A DNA stretch of 64,000 nt from Molossus alvarezi (GCA_037176705.1 JBAWUJ010000067.1:434001-498000); one strand, 5' to 3'; counted from the first letter of the stretch, positions 47,276 through 59,059 are shown. Notes: generated by a model from the letters alone, not told the origin. A program made the numbers and translations.

Positions 47276-48344
47276 AGATTTTTTATTCAGTGGGTTTGGA
47301 GTGGGGTTTGGAATTCAGGTGCTGTAGATAATGCTATTCTGTGAGCAGTAAGACTGTAGGGTCTATTACATATTTTGCAAATAACCATTGGCCTCTTTTA
47401 TTGACAAAGATATTTCTTTGTGTCCATGTCTCCCCCAGTTTAAATAGGGATAAGTCCTAATTGGTGGATTTCAATTGTGATGGATTAGTTCCCCTTGCCA
47501 ATGATTGGTTAGGGGCAATCATATGGCAGATTTTTGTTCAATGATATGTGAGGGGAGATCTAATAAAGAACTTCTAGGAAAATATTTCTCACATTCATGT
47601 AGAGACACCACAAGAGATCTCTGCTTTTTGTCCAAATCCCACACATGTACTTGTAGTGTTGGGGAGCTCACTAACTCACATAATGGCCTATTCTGTGGTT
47701 GGGCATGTCTCCATTGTTCAAAAATTATCTTCTTTGTTGAACCAAAGATCTCTTCCCCTCTCACTTCTGAATCCCAGCTCTGTCCTCTGGAAGCAGACAG
47801 TGACTATAACCTTCTTGTTCATGTCTGTCCTCAAAAGATTTTAAAAAGTTTTTATGACCCGCTGCTAAATCTTCACTTTCCTGGCTAAACCTCATCAGGC
47901 CTGTCTTCCCTGTTGTGGTTCCTAGGTCTGTTTCTATCTCACCCTCGTTTTCTGGACCTTCAGAACTTTAGCTAAAGACAACATGCTAACACAACATGCT
48001 TTTTTACACACTAGAATGATGGCTCACAGTTTTTCTAAGAATAAAATGTATGTGTTGTTTATATATAATTTTATATTTACTTGATTTACATTGTCCAATA
48101 TCCTGTTTGTATATCTACTTTCCTTGAGTGGTCTGCCTTTAATTAGGTATAAACAGAGGGAAAAAATTATTTTGTTCATGAAAATCCTGTTTTATTCCTG
48201 CTGCTTCAGTATAACTATTAATTCCTTCTTTTACTTTTAAACATGTCTATTTTTAGATGGAAAATTATATGATCACATTAATTATAAAATATACATTGAT
48301 TTTTAATTAGCATTTGGCTGATTCATCAAAAGACTATTAAATTT
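47276..48344. other. AT-rich stretch with unassigned old repeats
   Basis: No gene. The part at 47,810-47,960 recalls the 3' end of CR1/L3-type LINEs (a TTTTTATGACCC segment, then CTTTCCTGGCTAAACCTCATC), a weak pattern call. A 127-codon plus-strand frame at 47505-47888 has no recognised domain. Confidence 0.35.
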
Positions 48345-48552
48345 TTAAAAATACTTTTTTTCTTTATTGAATTTAGAGAAAGAAAAAGAGAGGGAGAGAG
48401 AGATAGAAACATTGATGAGAGAGAACATTGATTGGCCACCTCCTGCATGTCCCTCACTGGGGATTTAGTCCACAACCTGGGCATGTGCTCTGACTGGGAG
48501 TTGAACTGGTGCATGGGTTGACACTCAACCAGTGAGCCATGCCAGCCAGGCA
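48345..48552 (-). mobile_element. Ves SINE (short-tail subtype), minus strand
   Basis: TTTTTCTTTATTGAATTTAG, AACATTGATTGGCCACCTCC, ACAACCTGGGCATGTGC, B-box complement GGGAGTTGAACTGG and head end GTGAGCCATGCCAGCCAGGC. Confidence 0.94.
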
Positions 48553-50060
48553 AGACTATTCACTTTTAATGAATGACCTGAAGTTCTTGTCTTTGGAGAA
48601 TATGTCATTTATGGAGCAAATAATGTGGATTGACAGCTCTAATATTTTCTAATAAATCTTATATGTTACGAAGTACAGGTTTCAAACCTTCTTTCCACAC
48701 AGTTCTTTATCTTTCAATACATTTAGTTTGATGTTCTTATTCCTGTTTTGATCATTAGTTAGTAAAGAGGATACCAACTGGTTTTATACTTGTTTATTTA
48801 ATATGCTATCCTAACTCTACTTCACACATGAGAATATGAACGTGGAAATCTTCATGACTTCTTCCATTCACCTCGGAAATGGTTACAGCAGACAGAGAAA
48901 CAAAAAAGCAAACAGAACACTTGATGACTAGTAAAGGACAATAGTCTGAAAGCAAAGTTTCTACTCTATATTAATTGCTAAATAAGCCATAAACCACAAA
49001 GAAAGCTCCCTTTATTTTGGTGAAGCATTCCACTTAGTGCAATTGGGAGGTATTGCATGAATCTAGGAGATATTTATGTCTATCTTGGGACTTGAAATTG
49101 CAGAAAACTTCCCAGTATGTGGAAACCATCAACTTTATGGAAATGAGAAGTGTCAGGTTGAATCCCATTCTCAGCAGTACTGAAGGGTTAGTGTTTAATT
49201 AGGTACAACATCCATCACAGCACCTCATTTTTGTGTCTAATGAACACATCAATAATATGTTAGAATGAGACTTCCCATCTTGAAAGTGACAGAAAATTGT
49301 GAAATTGTGGGTATCTGGTCTGAGCATTATGGGATACTGAATATTACTAAATAAATATCCAGTAAATGTAAAATAATGTACTTTTACGTTCCTCTCAGCA
49401 AAAGATAGCCCTTTTCGGTGTTATTCATGTCTAGTATTTAAAATAGTACAGTAGAATTGTGTCTCTTTTTTTTTTTGAGGCATGCAATAAAATGGAAATA
49501 ATTTTAGAACACTAACTCTCATTAGTAATTTAAGCACATATTGAATATTGTTCCATGTAATTAGAGCAACCACCAGAAATTATCAGAAACACTATACTGA
49601 TTAATTAGTTACATTATTATAATTAAAATTGGCTTTAAAATATGATTGTAACTTTTTTTGCTTTATTTTTAATTGGTGACTGAATTCTAAAACTTGGGGA
49701 GTAGATCAGTTATATTTTACTCATATTTTACAAAATGTTTACATTCTATAATTAAAATTTAGAATTGTCCTCAGTGGCTGAATTTGGTCTTTATGCATCA
49801 CCTGGTTCTGGGTAAATTCTTCAGTCTTTGGAATTTAGATCGACTGTGATTCAGTGAGTCAAAATGGCAACATCCACAGACTCTCTACCTGAGCAGAGAA
49901 GATGCACAAATATAAAGGCTGCGTAGCTGTCAGTTGCCTTTAAATAGTGTCATCCTCTGGATCTAGTGGGTTCACAAATGTCAGGGTCTGGAGAAAATAT
50001 TGCAAATTCATGCAGATTGTTTCATGGTATTTTATCATTTTTTAAAAAACATTTGTAAAA
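48553..50060. other. AT-rich unique sequence, no gene recognised
   Basis: 1.5 kb with no open frame of note and no recognised SINE or L1. Nothing else seen. Confidence 0.5.
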
Positions 50061-50062
50061 AA

Positions 50063-50560
50063 ATGCCTGTTATGTACCCCCATGTTTGTAGCAGCACTAT
50101 TCACAATAGCTAAGATCTGGACACAGCCCAAGTGTCCATCAGTGGACAAATGGATGAAAAAGCTGTGGTACATATATACAATGGAGTACTATGTAGGTGT
50201 AAGAAAGAAAGATCTCTTATCCTTTGAGATGACATGGAGGGACCTGGAGAGTATTATCCTAAGCAAAACAAGCCAAGCAGAGAAAGACAAATATCACATG
50301 ATCTCACTTATTTGTGGAATATAATGAACATAACTGAGGAATGGGGTAGTCCCAGAGACGTGGAAGTGGGTACAGACTGACAATTTCCTGAAGAGGGGTT
50401 GTGGGAGAGATAAACCACAGAACTTATATGCATGTGTGTATGAACAATGGACATGGACAACAAAGGTGGGGACAGGGTGGGGAGGGAGGGAGTGGGGAGA
50501 GTCAGTGGGTAAAAAAGGGGAAAAATCTGTAACAAAAATAAATTAATTAAAAAAATAATA
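50063..50560 (+). mobile_element. L1 copy E, 5'-truncated 3' end
   Basis: Matches the last 500 bp of copies B and D: the end of ORF2 ([42 protein letters not shown]; stop at 50,322-50,324), the short 3'UTR and an A-rich tail. This is the usual product of incomplete reverse transcription. The ORF2 end is open over 80 codons and closely similar to copy B, so it is a fairly recent insertion. Confidence 0.94.
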
Positions 50561-51359
50561 AAAGTATTTGATGCTATTTTCAGTAATTTTTTTTACTCTT
50601 TTCTAGGTAATTTATTGATTTGTAGCTTATTTTTTTCTGGAATAAAATGAGGTAGAAAATATATTTGATGAAATATGGACAGAGCTCAACTAAAATATTA
50701 AAAGCATTTTAATAGTAATATATCATATACTAAATTAAACACTATTATGTACATTAATTCATAAGAACTCTGAGCTCCTACCTTCATGAACACTGTTCTA
50801 AAATCTCTAAATGAAGACCTATTTCATTGCCTTTAAAGTAATCATGTACAGAATAACATGGTCTATATTTTGCTCACAAATCATATAATTCTGAAAATAG
50901 CAATTATTTATTTACATGTTTTCACTCAGTAAGTTTATCTGATATTGAAAGATTAAGATGCACATAGATTTTTTTACTAATCAAAAACTGCTTTGGTATT
51001 AAATGATTACCTAACCTGTGTGTACAGCTATAGAACTTTCAGTCCTGTGTTCAAGTGGTCTAGCTGGAGAATTGAGGCAGTTCCTTCCCTGAAGATGCAC
51101 CACACATGGTCCATTTATGGAGAGAACAGGTGGGAGGTCCACCTCAGCACCATCTGTGTGAGCGAGAATGTCCCTAGGACCTCATGAAGGACAGTCAGGC
51201 ATTTCTAACCCTCTGAGTAAGACATCTCTAATTAAGTCCCACATGTGCTATTTCTTCAAACACCTATACCAATAGCTTTTAAAAAATAAGATTATGTAAT
51301 ATACTTTGAAGTTACTTTCTCTTATTTTAAATAAACACAAATTCTATACTTTTATATAT
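50561..51359. other. AT-rich unique sequence, no gene recognised
   Basis: Nothing recognised. Confidence 0.45.
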
Positions 51360-51592
51360 TTTTATTATTTTTTTTTCTTTATTGATTTTAGAGAGAAGGG
51401 AGAGGAAGAGAGAGAGAGAGAGAGAGACAGAGAGACAGAGAAACATCAATGAGAGAGAACATCCATCAGCTGCCTCCTGCATGCCCCCACTGTGGACCGA
51501 GTGCACAACCTGGGCATGTGCTCTGACCAGGACTTGAATCGGCAACCCTTTGGTGCAGGGGTCAACACTCAGCCACTGGGCCACACTAGCTG
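51360..51592 (-). mobile_element. Ves SINE (short-tail subtype), minus strand
   Basis: TTCTTTATTGATTTTAGAGAG, a GA run, CATCAATGAGAGAGAACATCC, B-box complement GGACTTGAATCGG, CAACCCTTTGGTGC and head end GCCACTGGGCCACACTAGCTG. ACACAAATTCTATACTTTT before and ACACAAATGCCATACTTTT after look like an imperfect target duplication. Confidence 0.93.
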
Positions 51593-52420
51593 AACACAAA
51601 TGCCATACTTTTTAATCAGTGTCTATAAGACTGCATTTAATTTCCTTTATGAATAAAGAAAATAATGACAAATCTGATCATTGATTTGTATATGATTTAA
51701 TGTGTTTTAAGTTCTATTTTACTAACTTGAAAGCACAAATAAAACAGAACATATTAGATTGAAAAACACTCAAGTTTCATCTTCCATTTATTCATTAGTG
51801 TTTATTTACAATTTTTTTGGTCAAATAATTTCAACAGTGAATGATCTAAGTCATAGTCCCATTTGTTAAATATTTTGATTTGTGCAAGTATCTATTTCAA
51901 ATATTCATTTGCTTGTTGCTAATTATTACTGTTGAAATAATGAAAACGTTGTCCCTTAAATCCAAATCTAATATCAATAAAATGAAACCTATTTTGATTT
52001 ATGTGAGGACCCATACTTATTTTATATTCACAGAGAAATTTTATCTGAACAGCAACTGGACATTAACCTTCATAACTTAAAATAAATGTGCTGGAAAACA
52101 ATGTAGTCAACCTATATTATCATCAATACAATGGTCAAAAAATGTTTACTGGTAGCAAAGGTTAGAAAACTAATAAATATTTAGACTACAGCTAGTAGCT
52201 AATTAAAATCACATAAGCAGAGGATCGGATATCGAAACCTTCACATTTATTTTGGGCCTTTTAAAAATCAAAATACAGTGAGCAGAGCCTTTAAAGAATA
52301 GATAATAATGGGTAGATATGTAGATTCTAGGTTTATAGAAAATGTTTACACAAATGGAAATATATTATATATACAAGATAATTTTCACTTAAAATATTTT
52401 GGTATTTTGGAGGTTTTTCT
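51593..52420. other. AT-rich unique sequence, no gene recognised
   Basis: No recognised gene or repeat. Confidence 0.45.
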
Positions 52421-52424
52421 GTAT

Positions 52425-52785
52425 TTGTTTCATTATTAAAGTAGTTTTTTAGTATTCCACTCTGTAAATGTATTCTTCCAGTTATCTGATGATGAATGAC
52501 TAGCTTGTTTCCAATATTTTCCTATAAAATATTGGTTACAAAATGCCACAATGAACATATTTTATGTGTGTATATGTGTATTCAAACATAAAATTATACT
52601 TTTAAAATTAAAGATAAAACAAGAATATATGCATTCAAAATTTTGACATTGCCAAATCTCTCCTTTGAAGTTGTACTAAATTATATTTTTATCAATAATA
52701 GTGTTTTCATTTTCCTACATAATATTTAACATCATCTAATAGGCAAAAATGTAATATAATTGTCTTTAATGAGTGTCATTATGTG
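52425..52785 (-). mobile_element. Old L1 3' fragment, minus strand
   Basis: By pattern this is the antisense of an L1 3' region (CTTGTTTCCAATATTTTCC, CCACAATGAACATATTTTATG, TTGCCAAATCTCTCC). Strongly diverged. Confidence 0.5.
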
Positions 52786-52792
52786 CCTTTTC

Positions 52793-52845
52793 ATATGTTA
52801 AAGACTATTCATATGTTAAAGACTTTTCATATGTTAAAGACTACT
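52793..52845. repeat. Three 18-bp tandem units
   Basis: TCATATGTTAAAGACTAT-like unit repeated three times with an AT/TT/AC end variation. Confidence 0.9.
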
Positions 52846-53139
52846 TTTTAAGTGAAACTATTCAATGTAGTTTATCCATTTTTTTAGTGGAATTTTTTTG
52901 GAGGTATTATTTTCATCGAGCTACAAGTATATTCAAGAAATTAGCCTTCATCTCTGATATAAGTCAAGACATTGTTTCTCAGTTTGTTGCTTTTTTAGAC
53001 AATTCATAAAAGAAGAAATGCCACGAGTTAGAAAGGGAGGATGGATGTAACCATAAACAGCAACATGAGAAAATTGCTCTAGTGATGAAACACTTCAGGA
53101 TCTTAATTGCAAAAATGATAAAATGACCTAATTGTACAT

Positions 53140-53335
53140 AAAAACATACAAAAATGCATGCATGAAAAAGCACTAAATCTGAGGAAGGGCTGTGGTCAGG
53201 CTTACTGCAGTGTTCCAATGAGTGTCCTGGTTTTGATAATGCACTTTGATTGTGTCAGGAAATGGCTCCAGACTGTTTCTACAACTTCTTTTGAGTTTAT
53301 AATTATTCCAAAAATTAAAAAAAAAATTCAAGCTC
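53140..53335 (+). mobile_element. Probable old L1 3'UTR end
   Basis: GGTTTTGATAATGCACTTTG, a CAACTTCTTTTGAGTTTATAATTATTCC segment and an A-rich end resemble the 3' end of old mammalian L1 elements. Low certainty. Confidence 0.35.
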
Positions 53336-54914
53336 AGCAAATCTCAAACTATATTAACTAAAAAGAATTCTACCTAGATACATTGTAATCAAACTGCTAA
53401 TAATAAGTTAAAAACAAAAAGTAGAAAATGAATGAAAAAGAATGTTTTGAGTAACTAAGCCAGACACAGCATGAGGAGCATTCACCTCTGTCTTCTCACC
53501 CTCATAGTTAGTTACCTTAGGGATTGTGACCTCCATTTCCAAGATGAGTGTGTTGACTCAGAAAGTATAGAAACTGGAAAGTAGTAGTAACAAATATAAA
53601 TCCAGGTCTAGTGTATTGAGGTCAATTTTGTTTATTGAAGTCATTTTATTTACACATCCAAACATTTTAATGCATGTTTGTAATTAAGCAAGAACATAGT
53701 ATACATACTGAATACAAGTATATCCCTTACTGTTTCAATATAAAGTCAGAGGAATATAAGGTGTTACTCCTTCCTAAGTTATATCATTTCAGCTATTAAA
53801 ATGGAAGAAATTATCATGTTGAAGCTAATTTGCATCAAGTAAGGCACAGTATGTTATAAACACTAGTAAATGGCTCAGGCTAATTGAGGAAAAAAGAAGT
53901 TATTGAAGGCTTATGGGAAGGCTTGGTGACTTTACAGTAACAGTTAAAACAGCCCAATCTTTCAAAAAAGAGGAACTGAAGCAAGTCCAGAAGTGGAAAA
54001 ATCTTAACTTGAGTTGCAGACATAGGATAACTCACCACTTGCCCCACCATCTCTATCTGCTCTGTTTTAATTTTTCAGGCTCTCTGTACAGATTGGTCAA
54101 ACATGGGTAGTTGTTCACCCCTAGGTCTATGATGGAAAGGCATTTTATAATATAATGACTTCATTTGGCTAGTCTGACTGACTTGCCCACATATTTGGTC
54201 AGAAAATAGAGGATCTTTCAAAGGAAGAAGTAAAAAATACTAGTCAGATGAAAACCAACAGCAACTGTAATCCACCTCTTAGCTTCTGTGAACTTGTGGG
54301 CACACAGGTGCCTGTACACTTCTTAGGCACATCCATGGACAAGAACGGAGCACAGAATAAGTAGTTTCAAGATCATCTAATATGTGTGTACAGGTGTCCA
54401 AAATGCCATCATGCAGATATAAGCTTTCATAAGTTCAGAAGAATAAAAGCTACAAATATAAATATCATTTAAAGTATAACTATCTTAATTTTTCTTCTTC
54501 TGTATAGTTTTATGAATTGTAAATACTTTTTAAATAATTTTTGTTGTTGTTTGTTTCTCAGCCTCTGTGCTCCTTTTAAGTAATGTTCTTTATAATTGGT
54601 AGCCTTCACCCTTGTGAAGGTATTATGCCCCAAAGTGTAAGATGCTACGAATGGACAGCTCTACACATATCTACATATTAGATTGTCTTGCAACTATTCA
54701 TCCTGTGCTCCTTCCTTCCCCATGGGTACGCATGTGTAACCAGTGTGTATGCACCTCTGTGTCCTCAAGTTCATAGGCTAAGAGGTGGATGATGATTGCT
54801 ATTGGTTTCACCCATGTAGTATCAATTTTTCTCTCATTAATAACAATGTCTGTGTGCCAGCCAAAAAATTGTGCAACTGAATAGATTACAGGAAGGTATG
54901 GGAAAAGGTATATC
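53336..54914. other. AT-rich unique sequence, no gene recognised
   Basis: No exon recognised. A segment at about 53,490-53,590 may be a worn minus-strand MIR. Otherwise nothing seen. Confidence 0.4.
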
Positions 54915-54920
54915 TTTATT
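54915..54920 (-). terminator. Candidate poly(A) signal for the FAM170A-like gene
   Basis: AATAAA on the minus strand, about 435 bases downstream of the stop codon of the FAM170A-like terminal exon. Position is plausible, use unproven. Confidence 0.4.
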
Positions 54921-55354
54921 TAAAGAAAGGATATAGAAAAATATGCAAAATTTGTAACAAAGACCATTTTTGGGGAAATGTGGGTGGAGGTGAGGGCAGC
55001 AGAGGGGAGTTCCAATCTGTACGATCAGAATTCTGTCATGTTACACAATTTGGCATCAAGCATACGTGCATGAATGGTATATATGGAAATAATGAAGTTG
55101 GGTAGAGTGTAAGACAGGATCTGGGGTGGTGTGGTCTGCCTTCCTCTCCCTCAGGAACGTGGTGGGGAGTATTAAGAGGGGTTGTCTGCTCATACTGGTG
55201 GTGTGGTTGTAGAGACGGTGGCATAGATATGCATGAGAAACTGGGTAGTGTGTCTGCATAGAGGAAATGAAGCCTCCTCAATAGAATCTAGTTTGCTTCC
55301 CTTCTTCTCTTTTAGGTGCTGAAAATCAGTTTGTCCATTTGTGCCAGGTTTTCT

Positions 55355-55989
55355 TCAGGCCCAAATGTGTTGCCCTCTCAGTTTCCTTGTCCTCCTTCTC
55401 TTAAGGCCCTTGCACTCCAGACGAGCCAGGTTAAGGTGGAAAGTGTGGCAGCTGAAGCCCACGTGGACCCCATGCTCCACATGCTCCCGAAGGGCTTCTA
55501 AGCTGGGGAAGACCCGGCAGCAGGCCATGCACCTGAAGCCACTTTGCGGGGCCAGCAGCCACTCAGGGCCGCTGCCCCTGGAACCCTCCTCCTGAGCGGG
55601 AAGCCGTGCTCCCCTCTGAGTACGAATCCATTGCTCTCGGGAGCCGCTGTGTAAGCTGGGCTCACGGGCAGTTGGGAATTTCTTCACAGCTGCGTGAGAG
55701 CAGGGGATATTTTTATGGACCTTTTCAATATAGCTCATTTTTTGCATTTTAATCTTTTTTGAAGGTGGCTTAAATCCTTCCTCTGTATTGTATAAGATGG
55801 CCACACCACCTTTCGTTTGCACATGCATGTAGTAAATCGTCATGACCCTTTCACCTGCACCGAGTGCTGCAGACATACAGGGATTATTATCATTAATTGA
55901 AAAGAAATTACTAGAGGCCTGTGAAGAGGACAAGGAAAGGGAAATCTTCGATGGTTCCAAGTCGTGGCGTAGAGGCATCCGATTCATTT
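55355..55989 (-). CDS. FAM170A: FAM170A-like zinc-finger protein, terminal coding exon
   Basis: On the minus strand this exon begins after the acceptor TTTTCTCTCCTAG, preceded by a pyrimidine-rich tract, and runs 211 codons to TGA at 55355. It reads EMNRMPLRHDLEPSK, then MTIYYMHVQTKGGVAI (FAM170A proteins have a KIYYMQVQ-type segment here). Next comes a variable basic stretch, and then GFRCMACCRVFPSLEALREH, a C2H2-like finger (C-x2-C-x12-H-x2-H) with GFSCHTFHLNLA after it. The finger and its flanks are the signature of FAM170, a small, mainly testis-expressed family proposed to be nuclear. No stop interrupts the exon. The conserved C-terminal tail appears in another frame, so the ending may be shifted. 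Could be a functional gene or a young pseudogene. The symbol denotes the closest family member, not proven orthology. Confidence 0.82.
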
Positions 55990-57035
55990 CTAGGAGAGAA
56001 AATTCCAAACATGAAAAAGGTAGAATGTGCGAGTGAAGTCTGTACAAGATAAGATGGACTAAGTGAACATGTGGCTGCAGGTACATCTCTAGGGGATAGT
56101 TCAGAATGCTGTGCATGGTGTGCTTTATTTGAGAAGGTTACATGGTATAACTACATGGGAATGAGGATGCAGCTTTGTATGCATGTTCTGTGGAGTTGTA
56201 TGTAGGCTCTGGGATGTATCTGGTAACTGTTTTTGATGTTGGGAAAGGGGATGGAGAATGGGTGTGTGCACATGTGTTATGTGGTGTGACAGCACCTGTG
56301 AACAGGAGTGGTACCTGTTCTTCCTGTGAGATGGAGAAAGTAAGAGAGGTGTGTGAGTTCCCAGAATGTTCAGCTCTATGAAGGTCTGAAGGCCTGGGGC
56401 CTGAGGACGCATGTGGATTAGAAAAACAACAGCTGAAAGAAAGTTCATTTCCTTCAGGGCATATGAGTTTGCTAAAGGATGGCCTAGATTGAGAAATGTA
56501 AACCAGATGATGTGTGTGAGGGGTGTGAATTCTTTGTGGAACTAGTGTGTAAATGGGTAGGTCTGAAAATGATTGTGTGAAGGATGGAGGTAAGGTTGTA
56601 CCTGGGTAGTGCTACTAGAGAGTGGAGATGATAGATGTGGGCGGAAGGCCTGTGTATGGAGCATACAAGGAAAAAGCAGAGGAAATGGGGCCACACCTGG
56701 TATGAAGGAGGACAGATGTGCGTATGTGAGGATATGAGTTTTTGCTCATCTGAGGGGAAGGTTCTGACTGAACCCCCACTCACATATAGGCACTGTCTGC
56801 TACCTCAGCCACAGCTGTCCCAGTCATGCTATGTAGAAAAATTCTGCTGAGGGACATTGCCTTGTCCTTGAAGTCACACTCCCTGTGTGTCCCTCTGCAG
56901 AAACTTTAGTACTAGTCTGTCAGCCCTGAAGCCCTTCCTGTGTTTGAGGAGAAAGTAGACTAAGTAGAGACTGGGTAAAGGAGCTCGGCTGCATCTCTTG
57001 TTCAGTCTCAGATGCCACCTCAGCATATTCCTCAC
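55990..57035 (-). other. Intron between the two FAM170A-like exons
   Basis: About 1.05 kb, GT (minus strand, GTGAGG) to AG (CTCCTAG). It holds TG-rich stretches and no recognised SINE or L1. Confidence 0.55.
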
Positions 57036-57179
57036 CTTCATCGCCGAGTGGAGTCCAGGATGAGGAGGAGACACAGGTAAAACTGGTGGAGGACGAAGGG
57101 TTTTCTTCACCTTTCAGAGTAAGATCTAAGACCTCCACAAGTGACTCAGGCTTAGACCCATCATCATTGGTGTTAAGTT
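57036..57179 (-). CDS. FAM170A: FAM170A-like gene, upstream coding exon
   Basis: The minus-strand acceptor TTTGAAATTTCCATTTCTCAG is followed by an open exon reading LNTNDDGSKPESLVEVLDLT, then EENPSSSTSFTCVSSSSWTP; FAM170A has a STSEYxSCVSSS-type segment at this place. A strong donor, GATGAAG|GTGAGG, lies at 57036/57035. The exon ends with one base of a codon (G) and the next exon starts with two (AA), so the phase fits and restores a Glu codon at the junction. An alternative read-through frame continues to about 56,920. The intron would be 55990-57035. No initiator ATG was found upstream, so at least one 5' exon is missing from this annotation. Confidence 0.7.
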
Positions 57180-57945
57180 CTGAGAAATGGAAATTTCAAA
57201 AGAACAGAAATGAGGTATTTTCTGGGGTTTGTGTTATTCAAAACACCACATTGAGTGGAAATTACACAATAGGCCTCATCACCACACATGACACTTGCTT
57301 TCATAGAAAATCAGGTGGTTTTCCCATGGAAAATTCAATTTTCTCCAAACTTTAGGTAAATACATTATAGTTGCATTTTGGGTGGATGTCAGTGGGTTTG
57401 GGTATCTTGTATATGACATTACTGGAGATTATATGATTATCAAAAACTTAGAACCATGCCTGAAAGACAGTATGCAGGAATTGAATGTTAGATATCTACT
57501 AAATTTCCTCATGAAAAAAGTGGACAAAGAGGGTATATGTGGTTCAAGTTTTATAAAGTAAATTTAGCAAGCATTGTCCAATACAATTCAACAAATGTCT
57601 TGATTCATACTTATAAGGGCAGAGAAGTATTTGGGCTCATTTCCAACTGTTGCCAGTCTCCATTTACAGAGAAAGGAAAGACTTTTCTGTAGAACTTGGC
57701 TTACAAGGTGTTGTCTGCTGATTAGCAGGCCCTCAATCCCACCAACGTAAGTTTCTTGGTGATGCAGAGCTGATTGTTAGCATTCATCCCCTCTAAAAAT
57801 CCCGTAGAATAACATTCTCTCTCAGAGAACTACTATGTTCTACATGGTCCAGTATTTAGGGAAGAGGCAGAGCCTCTGTTTATGAAAGGCAGTAGTTCTA
57901 GCCCTTCTGGGTTAAGAATGATGACCCTGCGAATAATTTGCTGTT
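57180..57945. other. Unique sequence upstream of FAM170A-like exon
   Basis: No further FAM170A-like exon recognised. No named repeat. Confidence 0.4.
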
Positions 57946-57949
57946 AGAT

Positions 57950-58055
57950 TAAGAGGGTTATTGAAAATCATCTCTTTCACTCACTGCATTTTACAGATGA
58001 TTAAAAGAAAGCTCAGAGAAATTAAAGAACTTGAATTCCTTGAAGATCAAACTGA
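57950..58055 (-). mobile_element. MIR fragment, minus strand
   Basis: CATTTTACAGATGATTAAAAG and AAGCTCAGAGAAATTAAAGAACTTG match the complement-side MIR phrase (CATTTTACAGATGAGGAAACTGAGGCTCAGAGAGG). Old insertion. Confidence 0.7.
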
Positions 58056-58059
58056 TCAT

Positions 58060-58225
58060 GTTGCTTCTCATTTAAAATTCATTTTTGGCTCCCATGTATC
58101 CCAGGAGAGAGGCCAAACCCCTTGGCATTCATTATAAGGCCAACACAACTAAGCCTTGCCAACATTTTCAGTCTCTTCTTCTTGCCACCAGCCTTAAACC
58201 TCACCCTTCATTCTCCAGCCACATT
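58060..58225 (+). mobile_element. L2-like fragment
   Basis: TTTTTGGCTCCCATGTATCC, GCCAAACCCCTTGGCATTC, ATAAGGCCAACACAACTAAGC and TTCTCCAGCCACATTGAAC follow the order of the L2 3' part (consensus phrases TGGCTCCCCATTGCC, AAACTCCTTAGC, CCAGCCACACTGG). Confidence 0.6.
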
Positions 58226-58236
58226 GAACTTTTAAA

Positions 58237-58415
58237 GCAATGGCTTTCGACTTTTTGCCATACATTAGAATCAGCTGGCATACTTTGAAACATCCTGACA
58301 TTCAGGCTGTACTTCAAAGAGATTCGGATCTAATTTGAAACCCAAACTTTGGTATTTTCTATAAACTAACTTGAGTGTTTCTAACGTATTACCAAGGTTG
58401 AGAACATCTGAGTTA
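58237..58415 (+). mobile_element. MER5-like hAT DNA transposon remnant
   Basis: Ends are inverted relative to each other (ATGGCTTTCGACTTTTTGCC at one side, ACCAAGGTTGAGAACATCTG at the other) and the inside has TACATTAGAATCAGCTGGC and CAGGCTGTACTTCAAAGAG, the MER5A phrases ACATTAGAATCACCTGG and CAGGCTGCACCCCAGA. Non-autonomous, ancient. Confidence 0.75.
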
Positions 58416-58649
58416 GGTGATTGTTGAGATTTGGGAACCTGAGATCCCTTTCTAAGATAGGGAAGAGGAGGGGAGTTTGTTAATAAGGATTAATATAAGT
58501 ATAATTTTAAAAGTTAGTTAGAAGATACATAAGGAAGATGGTGGAGGACGGGACTGGAAGATGGGTGGGAGTGTGAGAGAGTGAGCTGGTGTGTAAGAGA
58601 GTGTGAGTGTACATGAAGGTGGACAACCAAACCCAAGCAGTGCAGAGAC

Positions 58650-58698
58650 ATGGAGAAAAATGTTCCTGTGCTGTGGACAGGAGCAGCCAGTTACCACG
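58650..58698 (+). other. Small open exon-like segment with perfect donor
   Basis: ATG in a GAGACATGGAG context opens 16 codons (MEKNVPVLWTGAASYH) and is followed by ACG|GTAAGT, an ideal 5' splice site. It is upstream of and on the same strand as the TSPY-like sequence. Could be an upstream exon, or chance. No family recognised. Confidence 0.25.
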
Positions 58699-59059
58699 GT
58701 AAGTGGCTCTTCAGGGTGCTTCTCCCTGTGCCACAAGGAGGTCCCACAATTTTAGAAGACTTCAGATCTTCTCTAGGAGGAGGCAGTGGGAGCGGCTAGG
58801 GCTCAGCAACCTAAGCCCACCAGCGCACCTGGCAACATTGGACCAATGGACACTCTGTGTCAACACAGACCAGTGCACAGTAGTGAAGCTCCCAATGTGC
58901 TGGTCACAGAAGCTATAGACAGCTGGGATTCCAGCACCATCCCTCACAGTAGCAGACCAATCACAGTCCAGATATACCCCCAGCAACAGAGGCTGGGGAG
59001 CAGATATCCAACCCCTCTTAACAGAAGCACAAACCAGCAGCTGAGACCCATCCCCAAAA

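Noticed and set aside
47505..47888. 127-codon plus-strand open frame
   Set aside because: Contains stretches that look like an old LINE or other repeat. No known domain.
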